Shown here: positions 1 through 10,169 of the stretch, piece after piece
Numbering within the stretch: the stretch's first letter is position 1
Layout: every line of letters begins with the position of its first letter
Program-made: the position numbers and the translations under genes
Notes under the pieces: model-generated
Seen by the model: only the letters and a program-made list of their open reading frames with translations
Told to the model about the DNA's origin: nothing
Database searches by the model: none
Assembly: GCA_005883615.1 (NCBI GenBank)
Contig: VBEC01000022.1
Span: 1 to 64,000, forward strand
Direction: 5' to 3'
DNA from: Chloroflexota bacterium
Lineage (GTDB): Bacteria > Chloroflexota > Limnocylindria > Limnocylindrales > CSP1-4
DNA length: 64,000 bases

Positions 1-1
1 T

Positions 2-1237
2 TACCCGCACATCGGGGCCGACGCAAACGGGTTCTACGTCACGACCAACGCCTATCCGTGGTGCTGCAACGGCTTCGCGGGCGCGCAGATTTACGCGTTC
101 TCGAAGGCCCAGCTCGCCGCGGGCGCGTCGTCGGTCAACATGGTCCACCTCAATACCTTCGGCCTGGTCAACTCGGCGACGTTCGGCACGCAGCCGGGCT
201 TCACGGTCTGGCCGGCCCAGGCGCCGGGCACCGGCTCGTTCGACCTGAACCTCGGCGGCACCGAATACTTCCTGAGCTCGAACGCAGCCGACGAGGCCAC
301 CCATCCCGTGACCGGGACTGGCGGTTCCCATGTCTCGAACGAGCTCGTGGTGTGGTCGTTGACGAACACCTCGTCACTGAGCAGTTCGTCGCCCTCGCTC
401 GACCTGTCCAACAATGTCCTGAGCGTGGGCACGTATGCCCTTCCACCGAAGCAGCAGCAGCCCGGCTCGGGCACGGCGCCCGGGACCGATGTGCCTCAGG
501 GTCACTGCATCAACGACACAACGACAGTTCTGTTCAATGGGCAGACCGGCTGCTGGCGGCTGCTCTTTGCCGGTGAGCCGGCGCACACCGAGGTGGTCTC
601 GAGGCCCGACTCAAACGACACCCGCATGCAGCAGGTGACGTACGCGAACGGGAAGCTGTGGGGCGCCCTCGATACGGCTCTCAACCCGGATTCGGGGCCG
701 CAGCGTGCCGGCATCGCCTGGTACATCGTCAAGCCCACCGTCGCAACTGGCTCGCTCGCGGCCAAGGTCGCCCTCCAGGGCTATCTCGGTGCGACCGGGC
801 GCGACTTCACCTACCCGGCAATCGGCGTCACGCCGAGCGGTCGCGGCGTGATGGCGTTCACGGCGACAGGCGACAGCCTCAACCCGAGCGCCGCATACGC
901 GCCGATCGACGCGCTCGCCGGCGTGGGAGCGTGGAACAACGTGCCGGGCGGCGAAGGTGCCGCGCCAGACGATGGGTTCACGAGCTACAAGTCGCAGGTC
1001 GGCAACCCGCCGCGCACCCGCTGGGGTGACTACGGGGCGGCTGCCGTCGATGGCAACTCGGTCTGGATCGCCAGCGAGTACATCGCCAACGCGTGCAGCT
1101 ACACAGACTGGGGCGGCCCGTTCTTCGGCGGCACCGGCGACAACCTGCTTGGAACTTGCGGTGGCGCCGACCACGGCCCGGGCACGCGATCCGCGCTCGG
1201 CAACTGGTCCACCTTCATCAGCAAGTTCACTCCGTAA
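2..1237 (+). CDS. secreted protein of unknown function, 3' part
   Basis: The reading frame is open from the left edge of the window and ends at TAA 1235-1237, giving 411 visible codons with the N-terminus missing. The protein is rich in Gly, Ser, Thr, Asn and aromatic residues and has several Cys (for example a CC pair near the visible start and CINDTT and GTCGGADHG further on), as in extracellular proteins with disulfides. A segment reading RTRWGDYGAAAVDG near the C-terminus resembles motifs in secreted beta-propeller-like proteins. No catalytic motif was recognised. It is followed by a short GC-rich tandem repeat and stands apart from the next gene. Secretion is inferred from composition because the signal peptide lies outside the window. 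Confidence 0.6.
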   Translation, partial: YPHIGADANGFYVTTNAYPWCCNGFAGAQIYAFSKAQLAAGASSVNMVHLNTFGLVNSATFGTQPGFTVWPAQAPGTGSFDLNLGGTEYFLSSNAADEATHPVTGTGGSHVSNELVVWSLTNTSSLSSSSPSLDLSNNVLSVGTYALPPKQQQPGSGTAPGTDVPQGHCINDTTTVLFNGQTGCWRLLFAGEPAHTEVVSRPDSNDTRMQQVTYANGKLWGALDTALNPDSGPQRAGIAWYIVKPTVATGSLAAKVALQGYLGATGRDFTYPAIGVTPSGRGVMAFTATGDSLNPSAAYAPIDALAGVGAWNNVPGGEGAAPDDGFTSYKSQVGNPPRTRWGDYGAAAVDGNSVWIASEYIANACSYTDWGGPFFGGTGDNLLGTCGGADHGPGTRSALGNWSTFISKFTP

Positions 1238-1320
1238 CGCCCACTCGTTTCAGCAGCGCGATGCCCTCGGCGTCAGCCGGGGGCCTCGTCATTGTTGGCG
1301 GGCTGGGAATTTTGGCGTCG

Positions 1321-1409
1321 TTCCAGTAGCCGGCCGCCGCCGCCGTTCCAGCAGCCGGCCGCCGCCGTTCCAGCAGCCGGCCGCCGCCGTTCCAGCAGCC
1401 GGCCGACCG
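1321..1409. repeat. 22-bp GC-rich tandem repeat, four copies
   Basis: The unit TTCCAGCAGCCGGCCGCCGC plus CG is present in two exact copies (1346-1367 and 1368-1389). These are flanked by a 25-bp variant copy (1321-1345) and a truncated diverged copy (1390-1409). It lies downstream of a stop codon in non-coding sequence. It may be a slippage-prone simple repeat; no function is evident. Confidence 0.8.
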
Positions 1410-1666
1410 TTCCCTGAAATACGAACATCGGAGGATCGTTGGACAGGTCGCCGGCTGGTCGCGACGCCGTTTCTGGTTAAGCCACCACGAAAATCGTGGA
1501 GGTTGGCCTCGGTCGTGACGAAAGTCGCACGCGATCGACGCCCTGTGGGTAAGGCGCACGCCCGATCCTTGTCGAACGATCACTGGGTGGTCGTTGTGCA
1601 GGGAAGCGTCCGTTGCGGATGTGCCCGGGAGCACGCTCGGACCCGCACGACACGCCTGCCGGACGC

Positions 1667-1672
1667 TAGGAT
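1667..1672 (+). promoter_or_regulatory. -10 box TAGGAT for a leaderless transcript
   Basis: TAGGAT matches the TATAAT consensus at four of six positions and ends 6 bp before the GTG start at 1679. Transcription would therefore begin at or next to the start codon. No Shine-Dalgarno sequence precedes the GTG. The same arrangement recurs at several other genes in the window. Confidence 0.4.
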
Positions 1673-1678
1673 GCCACG

Positions 1679-2578
1679 GTGCCGATCGCCGTTATCGCGT
1701 TCGACTTCGACCCCCTGATTCACCTCGGCGACCGGGTCCTGCGCATCGAGACGTTGGCCCTCGCGGCGGTCGCGCTACTGGTAATCGTGGCTGCGGCGAT
1801 CCTGGCCGGCCGGACGCCTCCCGATCCGGCCATTGACCCCGACGCGGAGCCCGGCGATCACCTGCGCCGCGACGACCTGATGTTCATCGTGCTCGGAATC
1901 GTGCCCGGCGCGGCGATCGGCGGCCGGCTGGGTTACGTGCTGCTGCACTGGGACTACTACTCGAGGCACACCTCGGCTATCGCCGACCCTTCGCAGGGGA
2001 GCCTCGAGCTCAGCATGGGCGTCGTGGTCGGGATGCTGACGGGGGCGTATGTGGCGCGCCTGCTGGACGGGTCGACCGGCCGATGGCTGCATGTGGCGGC
2101 GGTTCCGATGCTTCTCGGGCTCGGCCTCGGCAAGTTGGCGATGGCACTGGGGGGCGATGGCCAGGGCACGGTGAGCAACCTGACGTGGGCCACGGCCTAC
2201 CTTGGAGCAGGGCCCTGGGGCTCGCTGGCGCCAGCGATTCCGGCCCATCCCTCGCAGATCTACGAGGCGATTACGACCGGCGTCGTGCTGCTCCTGATGC
2301 TGATGTTGCTGAGTGTCGGGTCGTTCCGGCGTCGGGATGGGCGCGCGTTCTTCGTCGCCCTGGGGCTGTGGGCAGCCGGCCGATGCCTCGTTGCGCTGAC
2401 CTGGCGCGATCCGGTCGTGCTCGGTCCGTTTGGAGCGGGCCAGCTCATGGCGCTGGTGATCGTCGGCCTCGCCTTGATCCTTTTCCTCGTCAGCGTTCGA
2501 CTCTCGAGGGCGATTCCCAAGCCCGACGCGATGGGCGAACCCAACTGGGCGGATCCTGCAATTCGGCCGCCCTTCTGA
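1679..2578 (+). CDS. Lgt-like membrane protein, probably catalytically inactive
   Basis: A 299-residue polytopic membrane protein related to prolipoprotein diacylglyceryl transferase (Lgt), which moves diacylglycerol from phosphatidylglycerol to lipobox cysteines. Family hallmarks kept are the GGRLGYVLLH segment (about 81-90), HPSQIYE (about 190) and a late Arg-Asp-Pro. Key Lgt residues are not kept: the HGG of the catalytic loop is replaced by SMG at 112-114, and the GRxGNFxNGE signature reads GKLAMALGGD at 151-160, so the essential Arg is Lys and the Asn and Glu are changed. It starts at GTG with no ribosome-binding site. Either a divergent transferase with another substrate or a pseudoenzyme; a true Lgt would be expected elsewhere in the genome. 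Confidence 0.7.
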   Translation: MPIAVIAFDFDPLIHLGDRVLRIETLALAAVALLVIVAAAILAGRTPPDPAIDPDAEPGDHLRRDDLMFIVLGIVPGAAIGGRLGYVLLHWDYYSRHTSAIADPSQGSLELSMGVVVGMLTGAYVARLLDGSTGRWLHVAAVPMLLGLGLGKLAMALGGDGQGTVSNLTWATAYLGAGPWGSLAPAIPAHPSQIYEAITTGVVLLLMLMLLSVGSFRRRDGRAFFVALGLWAAGRCLVALTWRDPVVLGPFGAGQLMALVIVGLALILFLVSVRLSRAIPKPDAMGEPNWADPAIRPPF

Positions 2579-2673
2579 CGCGGCCTTGGAGCCGCCGTCC
2601 TGAGCCGGCGGGTGCGTCGCCCATCTGAACGGGCGGGGGTATCTTGTATGGCCCAGGCCACGAGAGGTCAGCC

Positions 2674-4218
<1,545 letters not shown>

Positions 4219-4624
4219 AAGGGCCTAGCTCCGGCGGGCTCTGCGGCCGGCGCGCCGGCGCACTGGCATCTGAAACGCGCCGCTGGCATCTGAACGCGCA
4301 GCGTTCCAACGAACCTGCGAGGTGCCCTCGTAGCCGCTCGTCGGTCTGATTCTGCTCGCCGGACGTTCAGATTCGATCGAATGGGGGTTGGGTCGGTCGA
4401 TTCTTGAACGCGCGCCGTTCGAGATGACCCTCCGGAGCCCATGAAAACGCTCCTTTGAACGCTCGGCGTTCAGCCCCAAGGAGGCCCGCGGTCAGCCCTC
4501 CGACACCCCGCGGCTTCAGCTCTCCGACGCTCGGCGTGCAGCCCCCACAACGCCCGGCGTTCAGCCCCAAGGAGGCCGGCGTTCAGCCCCTCGAGGCCAG
4601 CCGGGCGCCGGACTCAACGGGCGC
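4219..4624. repeat. intergenic repeats built on TGAACGC/GCGTTCA hairpins
   Basis: This gap carries no believable gene. It contains repeated GAACGC and GCGTTC half-sites forming hairpins: TGAACGC-GCA-GCGTTCC at 4291-4307, GAACG-CGCGC-CGTTC at 4406-4420 and a perfect TGAACGC-TCG-GCGTTCA at 4456-4472. A perfect 23-bp direct repeat beginning CGGCGTTCAGCCCCAAGG occurs at 4464-4486 and 4555-4577, with a partial third copy after it. The repeats stop just before the iol promoter. They could be terminators for mmsA, a local repeat family or binding sites. Confidence 0.7.
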
Positions 4625-4637
4625 GTAATCGATTGCA
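4625..4637. promoter_or_regulatory. LacI-type operator, distal copy
   Basis: GTAATCGATTGCA has the palindromic AATCGATT core typical of LacI/GalR-family operators. An identical copy lies at 4681-4693, 56 bp away centre to centre. It sits 8 bp upstream of the putative -35 box. The likely ligand is the LacI-family protein encoded within the same operon at 12825-13889. Confidence 0.65.
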
Positions 4638-4645
4638 AAACCGCC

Positions 4646-4674
4646 TTGACAGCCCGCAGTGAGGCTTCCATGAT
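4646..4674 (+). promoter_or_regulatory. sigma70-like promoter of the inositol operon
   Basis: TTGACA at 4646-4651, 17 bp of spacer, then CATGAT at 4669-4674 (four of six matches to TATAAT). The perfect -35 box is notable in such GC-rich DNA. The two identical LacI-type operators bracket this element, one just upstream and one beginning 7 bp after the -10 box, at about the transcription start. The transcript would have a leader of about 130-160 nt before iolD. Confidence 0.65.
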
Positions 4675-4680
4675 GCCGCG

Positions 4681-4693
4681 GTAATCGATTGCA
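4681..4693. promoter_or_regulatory. LacI-type operator, proximal copy
   Basis: A second exact copy of GTAATCGATTGCA, placed over the predicted transcription start of the inositol operon. A repressor bound here would block initiation directly. With the copy at 4625-4637 it could form a DNA loop or cooperative complex across the promoter, about 5.3 helical turns apart. Confidence 0.65.
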
Positions 4694-4839
4694 TGGGACC
4701 GGCGGGCGGCTCCCGGGATCAGGCCGCGTAGCGCCCCGCCCCTCTCTGGAAGGCGCTCCTGCGCCACTCGCGAACGCGCCAGCGAACTGCCACGCGTCAG
4801 GCGCGAAACGTGCCACCGCACCACGGGGTACAGACGTCG

Positions 4840-6663
4840 ATGGGTGACGACCAGGCCGCGGCCGTGAGGCTGACGGGCACTCAGATCATCGTCGAGTACC
4901 TGATCCGCCAGGGCGTGCCGTACGCGGCCGGCATCCCCGGCCACGGCTGCTGGAACCTCACCGACGCGCTGCTCGACCGGGCGGAGGAGGTCCGCACCAT
5001 CCAGGTCATGCACGAGCAATCGGCCGTGCATCTGGCCGACGGCTACTACCGCGTCTCGGGCCGGCCGATGCTGGCCTTCACGAGCATCGGTCCCGGCCAG
5101 GCCAACACGGTTGTCGGCATGGGGACCGCCTACGTCGACTCGACCGCGGTGCTCCTGATGACCGGCTCCGCGCACACGTACATGCGCGGCCACGGACTGC
5201 TCCAGGAAGTCGAGCGACGGCACGGCGCCGACAACGCGCGGATCTTCGATCCCATCGTCAAGGAGTGGTTCCGGCCGTCGCGCGTCGACGACGTCCCATT
5301 CGTCATGCATCGCGCGTGGAACCAGATGATTTCCGGGCGGCCCGGGCCGGTCCTCCTGGACATGCCGATGGACGTTCAGGCCGAGGCGGCCGACGTCATC
5401 CTGCCGGATCCGGAAAAGCGGGAGGCGCGGGGCGCGCCAAGACCCTCGGCCTCGGAAGTGGAACGGGCGGCTCGTCTCCTCACATCGGCGAAGCGACCCG
5501 TCATCGTGGCCGGCGGCGGCGCCATCACCGCCGAGGCGAGCGAGGCGGTGACAAGGCTGGCCGAGCGCCTTGGCGCCCCGGTCGTCACGACCTGGATGGG
5601 CAAGGGCGCGATCGACGAGACCCACGAGCTGAACGCCTGGAGCGTTGGCGACACGGCGTCGACCTCGGGCAATCAACTGGCCGCCAATGCCGACGTCCTG
5701 CTCTCGGTCGGGTGCCGATTCACCGACTGGTCGTCATCGTCCTGGCGGCGCGGCGTGAGCTTCGCGATCCCGCCGGCCAAGCTCGTCCAGATCGACATCG
5801 ACCCGCGCGAGATCGGCAAGAACTACCCGGCGGAGGTGGCGCTCGTCGGCGATTCGCGCGCCGCGTTGGAGGACCTGCTCGAGGCGATTGGGCCCGGCGA
5901 AGGCACAGGGGCGTATCGGTCCACGCCGTACTTCGAGGAGATTCAGTCCGAGAAGTCGAAGTGGGAAGCGTTCAAGGCGATCAAGCAGCGAAGCGATCAC
6001 GTTCCGATGACCCAGGCACGAGCCATCCACGAGATCCAGGCGGCCTGCGGGCCGGACGCCATCGTGACGACCGGCGCCGGGCTGCCGCAAGCGATCGTCA
6101 AGCAGAACTGGGTGACCCGCCAGCCGCGGACGCACATCACCAGCGGTGGCTTCTCGACGATGGGCTTCACGCTGCCGGCGGCCATCGGGGCCAAGCTCGC
6201 CAAGCCGGACCGGCAGGTGCTGGGAATCGCCGGCGACGGCGACTTCCTCCAGACGATGCAGGAGCTTGCGACCGCCACGATGCTCGGCACGCCGGTCGTC
6301 TTCGTCGTGCTCAACAACAGCGGCTGGCTCAGCATCAAGGGCGGCCAGAACAACTTCTTCGGTCGGACAGCGGCCACGGACTTCCTGCGCAAGGACGGCT
6401 CGGTCTATTCCCCCGACTACCGCGCGATCGGCGAGGCGTTCGGCCTCCATGCCGAGGCCGTGGATCGTCCGGAAGGCGTATGTCCGGCCGTCGCGCGAGC
6501 GCTCGCGGTCGACGGGCCGTCTCTCGTGGCGGTTGACGTGGCGAGGGAGTTTCCCGATGCGGGTCTCGACAAGACCGGTTGGTGGGATGCGCCTGTGCCC
6601 GAGTTCCATGAGGAGCAGTACGCAGCGCAGATCGCCGGCCGGGCCGAGGAGCAGCAGCGATGA
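4840..6663 (+). CDS. iolD: 3D-(3,5/4)-trihydroxycyclohexane-1,2-dione hydrolase (ThDP-dependent)
   Basis: A 607-residue thiamine-diphosphate enzyme of the acetolactate-synthase fold. IolD opens the ring of trihydroxycyclohexanedione to 5-deoxy-glucuronate. Seen in order: N-terminal pyrimidine-binding domain with the conserved Glu in MHEQSAVHLADGYYR, central domain with RPVIVAGGGA and SVGCRFTDWSSSSW (resembling the RLSDFTT stretch of IolD), and the C-terminal ThDP motif GDGDFLQTMQE...LNN. The start at 4840 (ATG) matches the family N-terminus; an in-frame GTG at 4810 would add 10 residues and neither has a strong ribosome-binding site. It overlaps the next gene by 4 bp. The assignment over other acetolactate-synthase-like enzymes rests largely on the iolE, iolG, iolI and iolB neighbours. 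Confidence 0.8.
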   Translation: MGDDQAAAVRLTGTQIIVEYLIRQGVPYAAGIPGHGCWNLTDALLDRAEEVRTIQVMHEQSAVHLADGYYRVSGRPMLAFTSIGPGQANTVVGMGTAYVDSTAVLLMTGSAHTYMRGHGLLQEVERRHGADNARIFDPIVKEWFRPSRVDDVPFVMHRAWNQMISGRPGPVLLDMPMDVQAEAADVILPDPEKREARGAPRPSASEVERAARLLTSAKRPVIVAGGGAITAEASEAVTRLAERLGAPVVTTWMGKGAIDETHELNAWSVGDTASTSGNQLAANADVLLSVGCRFTDWSSSSWRRGVSFAIPPAKLVQIDIDPREIGKNYPAEVALVGDSRAALEDLLEAIGPGEGTGAYRSTPYFEEIQSEKSKWEAFKAIKQRSDHVPMTQARAIHEIQAACGPDAIVTTGAGLPQAIVKQNWVTRQPRTHITSGGFSTMGFTLPAAIGAKLAKPDRQVLGIAGDGDFLQTMQELATATMLGTPVVFVVLNNSGWLSIKGGQNNFFGRTAATDFLRKDGSVYSPDYRAIGEAFGLHAEAVDRPEGVCPAVARALAVDGPSLVAVDVAREFPDAGLDKTGWWDAPVPEFHEEQYAAQIAGRAEEQQR

Positions 6664-7613
6664 CCGGCCAGCCCAGGCAGGCGGGGCCCAGCCGAGCAGC
6701 GCTCGCGAACGCACAGCTCGGGATCAACCAGATCCTGTGGGCCAACGACGACCTGCCCGAGCTCAACCCGCCGATCGACGCCGAGGCCATCCTCGACGAA
6801 ATGGCTCGTCTGGGATTCAAGGGGAGCCAGCTGGGCACGACCTTCCCGCGCGGAGAGCGGCTCCGTGACGCCCTCGCCGCACGTGACATGCGGATCGCCG
6901 AGGTCTACACGACGATCGAGTGCACCGCGGACGGCCCGGTCGACGGGGCCCTTGAAGCTGCTCGGGAAAGCCTCGAGGAGCTGTGTGCTGCCGACGGGGA
7001 CGTGCTTGTGCCGGCGGTGGGGCAGTCCCATGAGCGCGCCCGGGTGGCCGGTCGGGCGAACGAACCGAGGGTGCCTCGCCTCACCGACGAAGGCATGGCC
7101 CGCCTGGCGGGGCTGCTCGACGCGCTCGGCGGCGAGACGCTGGCCGCCGGCCGAATCCTCGCGTTCCACCATCACGGCGGGACGTACGTCGAGACGCCTG
7201 ACGAGCTCGAGCAGCTCATGGCGGCCACCGAACCGGAGGTGGTCGGCATCTGCCTCGACACCGGGCACTACCTCATGGGCGGAGGCGAGCCGGTCACTGC
7301 CCTGCGCCGGTATGGCGAGCGTGTCAGGCACGTCCACCTGAAGGACATCGATCCAGGGGTCCTGGCGCGAATGCAAACGGGCGAGCTGGGGGGCTTTCTG
7401 GCCGGCATCCGCGAACGCGTCTTCACAGAAGTAGGCAGCGGAAGCCTCGATGTCAGCGGCGTCCTCGCCACGCTCGCCGGCCGGGACTACCGCGGCTGGT
7501 TGATCGTCGAGCAGGACACCAGCTGGCATCCGCCGTCCGAGAGCGCGGCGATGTCGTATGGGGTCGTCACCTTCGTCCTTCGCAACCTGGATCGGCGCCG
7601 GATGGCGGCCTGA
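6660..7613 (+). CDS. iolE: inosose dehydratase, sugar-phosphate isomerase/epimerase fold
   Basis: A 317-residue TIM-barrel protein of the xylose-isomerase-like superfamily. IolE dehydrates 2-keto-myo-inositol to the diketone used by IolD. The N-terminal GINQILWANDDLPEL closely matches the IolE pattern GINPISWSNDDLPEL. Metal-site motifs visible include AFHHHGGTYVET, CLDTGHYLMGGG and VRHVHLKDID, with a late VEQDTSW. It begins with ATG overlapping the iolD stop (ATGA), so translation is coupled. It is a little longer than usual at the N-terminus (about 15 residues before the conserved core). Order after iolD and before iolG supports the assignment. Confidence 0.85.
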   Translation: MTGQPRQAGPSRAALANAQLGINQILWANDDLPELNPPIDAEAILDEMARLGFKGSQLGTTFPRGERLRDALAARDMRIAEVYTTIECTADGPVDGALEAARESLEELCAADGDVLVPAVGQSHERARVAGRANEPRVPRLTDEGMARLAGLLDALGGETLAAGRILAFHHHGGTYVETPDELEQLMAATEPEVVGICLDTGHYLMGGGEPVTALRRYGERVRHVHLKDIDPGVLARMQTGELGGFLAGIRERVFTEVGSGSLDVSGVLATLAGRDYRGWLIVEQDTSWHPPSESAAMSYGVVTFVLRNLDRRRMAA

Positions 7614-7643
7614 CGTGCCGGCGACGGCAGACGGGAGGCGACG

Positions 7644-8654
7644 GTGAGGGTCGCGATGTTCGGGGCCGGCCGAATCGGCCAGCTGCACGGGCGCCTGCTC
7701 GTCGCGCAGCCGGAGGTGTCCGAGCTCGTGATCTCGGATCCCGATATGGAGCGTGCCCGCGTGGCTGCAAAAGCCACGGGCGCGTCCGTCGCGCCAAGTG
7801 TGGACGAGGCCTTCGATGGCGCGGAGGCGGTCGTCGTCGCCGCGTCAACCGACGCGCACGCTCGTCTCGTTCGGCAGGCGGTCGACCGCGGCATTCCCGT
7901 GTTCTGCGAGAAGCCACTGGCCTCCGACCTCGACCAGACGATCGAGCTCGTCGATCACATCGAGGCTCGCAGCGTGCCGGTCCAGGTGGGGTTTCAACGG
8001 CGGTTCGATCCCGCCATCGCCGAGGCCCGGCGCCTCCTCGAGTCCGGTGAGCTGGGCACGCTCTACCTGGTTCGGCTGATCGCGCATGATCACGAGCCGC
8101 CACCCGACGACTACATCCCCACGTCCGGCGGGCTGTTCCGCGATTCGTCGATCCACGACTTCGACGCCCTGCGCTGGGTGACCGGTCGATCGGTCGAAGA
8201 GGTCTACGCCGCCGGTTCGGTCCGCGGCTTCCCGGTCTTCGCCAGGAGCGACGACGTCGACACCGCCGCGGTCATCCTTCGCCTCGACGACGGCACGCTC
8301 GGCGTCCTGAGCCAGACGCGTCACGATCCGCGGGGCTATGACGTACGCATGGAGTTCGTCGGCTCGCGCGACTCGGTCGCCATCGGGCTCACCCCGCAGA
8401 CACCCCTTCGCACGATCGACAGCGGGCTCGTCGGGTCGGAACCCGGCTGGGATTCCTTCCTCACGCGCTTCGAGACGGCCTATCGAGCCGAGCTCCTGGC
8501 ATTCCTGCGCGTCGCCCGCGGCGAGATCCCCAGCCCGTGCACCGCTCGAGACGCGCTCGAAGCGATGCGCATCAGCGTGGCAGCTACCCGCTCACGGGCC
8601 GAGCACCGGCCGGTGAGCCTTTCCGAAGTTGGTCAGCCGGCACACGCCGGCTGA
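7644..8654 (+). CDS. iolG: inositol 2-dehydrogenase (Gfo/Idh/MocA family)
   Basis: A 336-residue NAD(P)-dependent oxidoreductase that oxidises myo-inositol to 2-keto-myo-inositol, the first step of the pathway. The Rossmann motif FGAGRIGQLHG is at the N-terminus, the family motif CEKPLA is at about residues 90-95, and GGLFRDSSIHDFDALRW (about 164-180) matches the IolG active-site segment containing the Asp and His used in catalysis. The start is GTG at 7644, with GGGAGG about 5 bp upstream. It sits 30 bp after iolE in the same operon. Substrate could include other inositol isomers. Confidence 0.88.
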   Translation: MRVAMFGAGRIGQLHGRLLVAQPEVSELVISDPDMERARVAAKATGASVAPSVDEAFDGAEAVVVAASTDAHARLVRQAVDRGIPVFCEKPLASDLDQTIELVDHIEARSVPVQVGFQRRFDPAIAEARRLLESGELGTLYLVRLIAHDHEPPPDDYIPTSGGLFRDSSIHDFDALRWVTGRSVEEVYAAGSVRGFPVFARSDDVDTAAVILRLDDGTLGVLSQTRHDPRGYDVRMEFVGSRDSVAIGLTPQTPLRTIDSGLVGSEPGWDSFLTRFETAYRAELLAFLRVARGEIPSPCTARDALEAMRISVAATRSRAEHRPVSLSEVGQPAHAG

Positions 8655-8789
8655 CGAAGAGCAGAGAGACCCAGCGAAGACCCGCTGCGGCGGGAGGAGG
8701 TGGCGAGAGAAGCGACGGTCAAATCGTGGGATGGGCCTGCGCCGTGCAGGTGCCGATCCTGGCAAAGGTGGAGACGTTTAGGAGGAGAC

Positions 8790-10145
8790 ATGAGGCTCGG
8801 AAGATTGATGGCGCTGCTCTCGGCAGTGGCGCTCATCGGCTCGGCTTGCTCGAGCGCGGCCTCGCCGGCAGCGTCGACGCCCGCGAGCGCCGCAGCCAGC
8901 GCAGCCGCCAGCGCGGCAGCGAGCGCAGCAGCCAGCGGCGGCGGAAAGCTCACGATCGCCGCGGTCCAGGGCGGCGAGGACGCCGGCCTGAAGGCCCTGG
9001 CACCGATGTACAAGGCGGCGAAGGGCGTCGATCTCCAGATCGTCGAGGCGCCCTACGACAATCTCTACTCGAAGCTCGTGAGCACCTTCCAGGCGAACGA
9101 TTCGACGTACGACCTGGTCATGATGGACGACCCCTGGATGCCGAAGTTCGGCACCGACGGGTCGCTGTCGGATCTCGGCGCTCTCGGCATCAGCCGCGAT
9201 CCGGACATCGCTGACGTCGTGTGGGACGTTGGGACCTGGCCGCCGCCACGTGGACCCGTTCCGCCGAGCGAGAAAGCCAAGCCCAAGCAGTTGCTTGGCG
9301 TCACGATCGTCGGCAACGTCGAGATGTTCATGTATCGCAAGGACCTCACGCCGAACGCACCCGCGAGCTATGACGAAGTTCTCGCGAACGCCAAGGCGCA
9401 GAAGGCGGCCGGGCTGACCGGCTACATCATTCGCGGCAAGGCCACCAACCCTGTCGTTGCCGACTTCCTGCCGATCCTCTGGTCGCAGGGCGGCGACGTC
9501 TTCGACGAGAACTGGAACACGACCATCGACAACGACGCCTCCAAGGCGGCGATCAACTTCCTCGTCAACGACCTGAAGGCGACAGCCCAGAGCGACCCGG
9601 GTAGCACGGACGCGGCCGACCGCGACAAGATCATGGCCAACGGCCAGGGCTACGAGTCGTCTGTCTGGCCGGGCGAGATCAACACGGCCGTCCTCGACCC
9701 AGCCGTCACGAAGGTCAAGGACAAGGTCGCGTTCATCCCGATCCCCAAGGGCAAGAGCGGCAAGGGCGTCGGCATGATGGGCAACTGGATGCTCGGCATC
9801 CCGAAGGCCTCCAAGAATCAGCAGGCGGCGGCCGATTTCATCAAGTGGATGTTGCAGGCCGATACGCAGAAGACGTACGCCCAGAACAATGGAATCCCGT
9901 CGCGAACGAGCGTCCTCACGGATGCCAGCCTCACGGCGGCCAATCCCTACTTCCCGGTACTCGCTGAGGCCCTCAAGTCACCGCCCAACTGGCGGCCCCG
10001 GACGGATCAGTGGAACGCCGTGGAAACCATCCTCGGAACGGAGCTGAACAAGGCGCTGACCGGCGGTCAAACCGGCGATCAGGCGGCAACGAACGCAGCA
10101 ACCCAGATCCGGGCGCTCATGAAGAGCAAGGGTTATACCCAGTGA
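8790..10145 (+). CDS. sugar (inositol?) ABC transporter, lipoprotein binding protein
   Basis: A 451-residue family 1 extracellular solute-binding protein. The ATG at 8790 has GGAGGA 4 bp upstream, while an upstream in-frame start would add an unlikely Arg/Trp-rich head. The N-terminus is a lipoprotein signal peptide ending LIGSACSS, followed by a low-complexity Ala/Ser linker (about residues 25-50) before GGKLTIAAVQGGEDAG begins the mature fold. The C-terminal part has LGIPKASKNQQAAADFIKWM, typical of MalE-like proteins. It precedes two CUT1-type permease genes. Given the operon, the ligand is probably inositol or a derivative; this is inferred. Confidence 0.82.
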   Translation: MRLGRLMALLSAVALIGSACSSAASPAASTPASAAASAAASAAASAAASGGGKLTIAAVQGGEDAGLKALAPMYKAAKGVDLQIVEAPYDNLYSKLVSTFQANDSTYDLVMMDDPWMPKFGTDGSLSDLGALGISRDPDIADVVWDVGTWPPPRGPVPPSEKAKPKQLLGVTIVGNVEMFMYRKDLTPNAPASYDEVLANAKAQKAAGLTGYIIRGKATNPVVADFLPILWSQGGDVFDENWNTTIDNDASKAAINFLVNDLKATAQSDPGSTDAADRDKIMANGQGYESSVWPGEINTAVLDPAVTKVKDKVAFIPIPKGKSGKGVGMMGNWMLGIPKASKNQQAAADFIKWMLQADTQKTYAQNNGIPSRTSVLTDASLTAANPYFPVLAEALKSPPNWRPRTDQWNAVETILGTELNKALTGGQTGDQAATNAATQIRALMKSKGYTQ

Positions 10146-10169
10146 GCTGGTCCTGCTCGTGAGCGCAGC

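Larger units (their letters stand above)
1238..1678. other. non-coding gap with tandem repeat and small hairpin
   Basis: No convincing gene is seen in this 441-bp stretch. It holds the 22-bp tandem repeat at 1321-1409, a perfect 6-bp inverted repeat with an AAA loop at 1485-1499 (CCACGA/TCGTGG), and the putative -10 box of the next gene at its end. Short frames on both strands here read through the repeat and have the composition of noise. Confidence 0.5.

Noticed and set aside
4561..5676. Long minus-strand frame opposite iolD
   Set aside because: It mirrors iolD codons, with the His/Arg/Gly-rich composition typical of antisense frames in GC-rich DNA.
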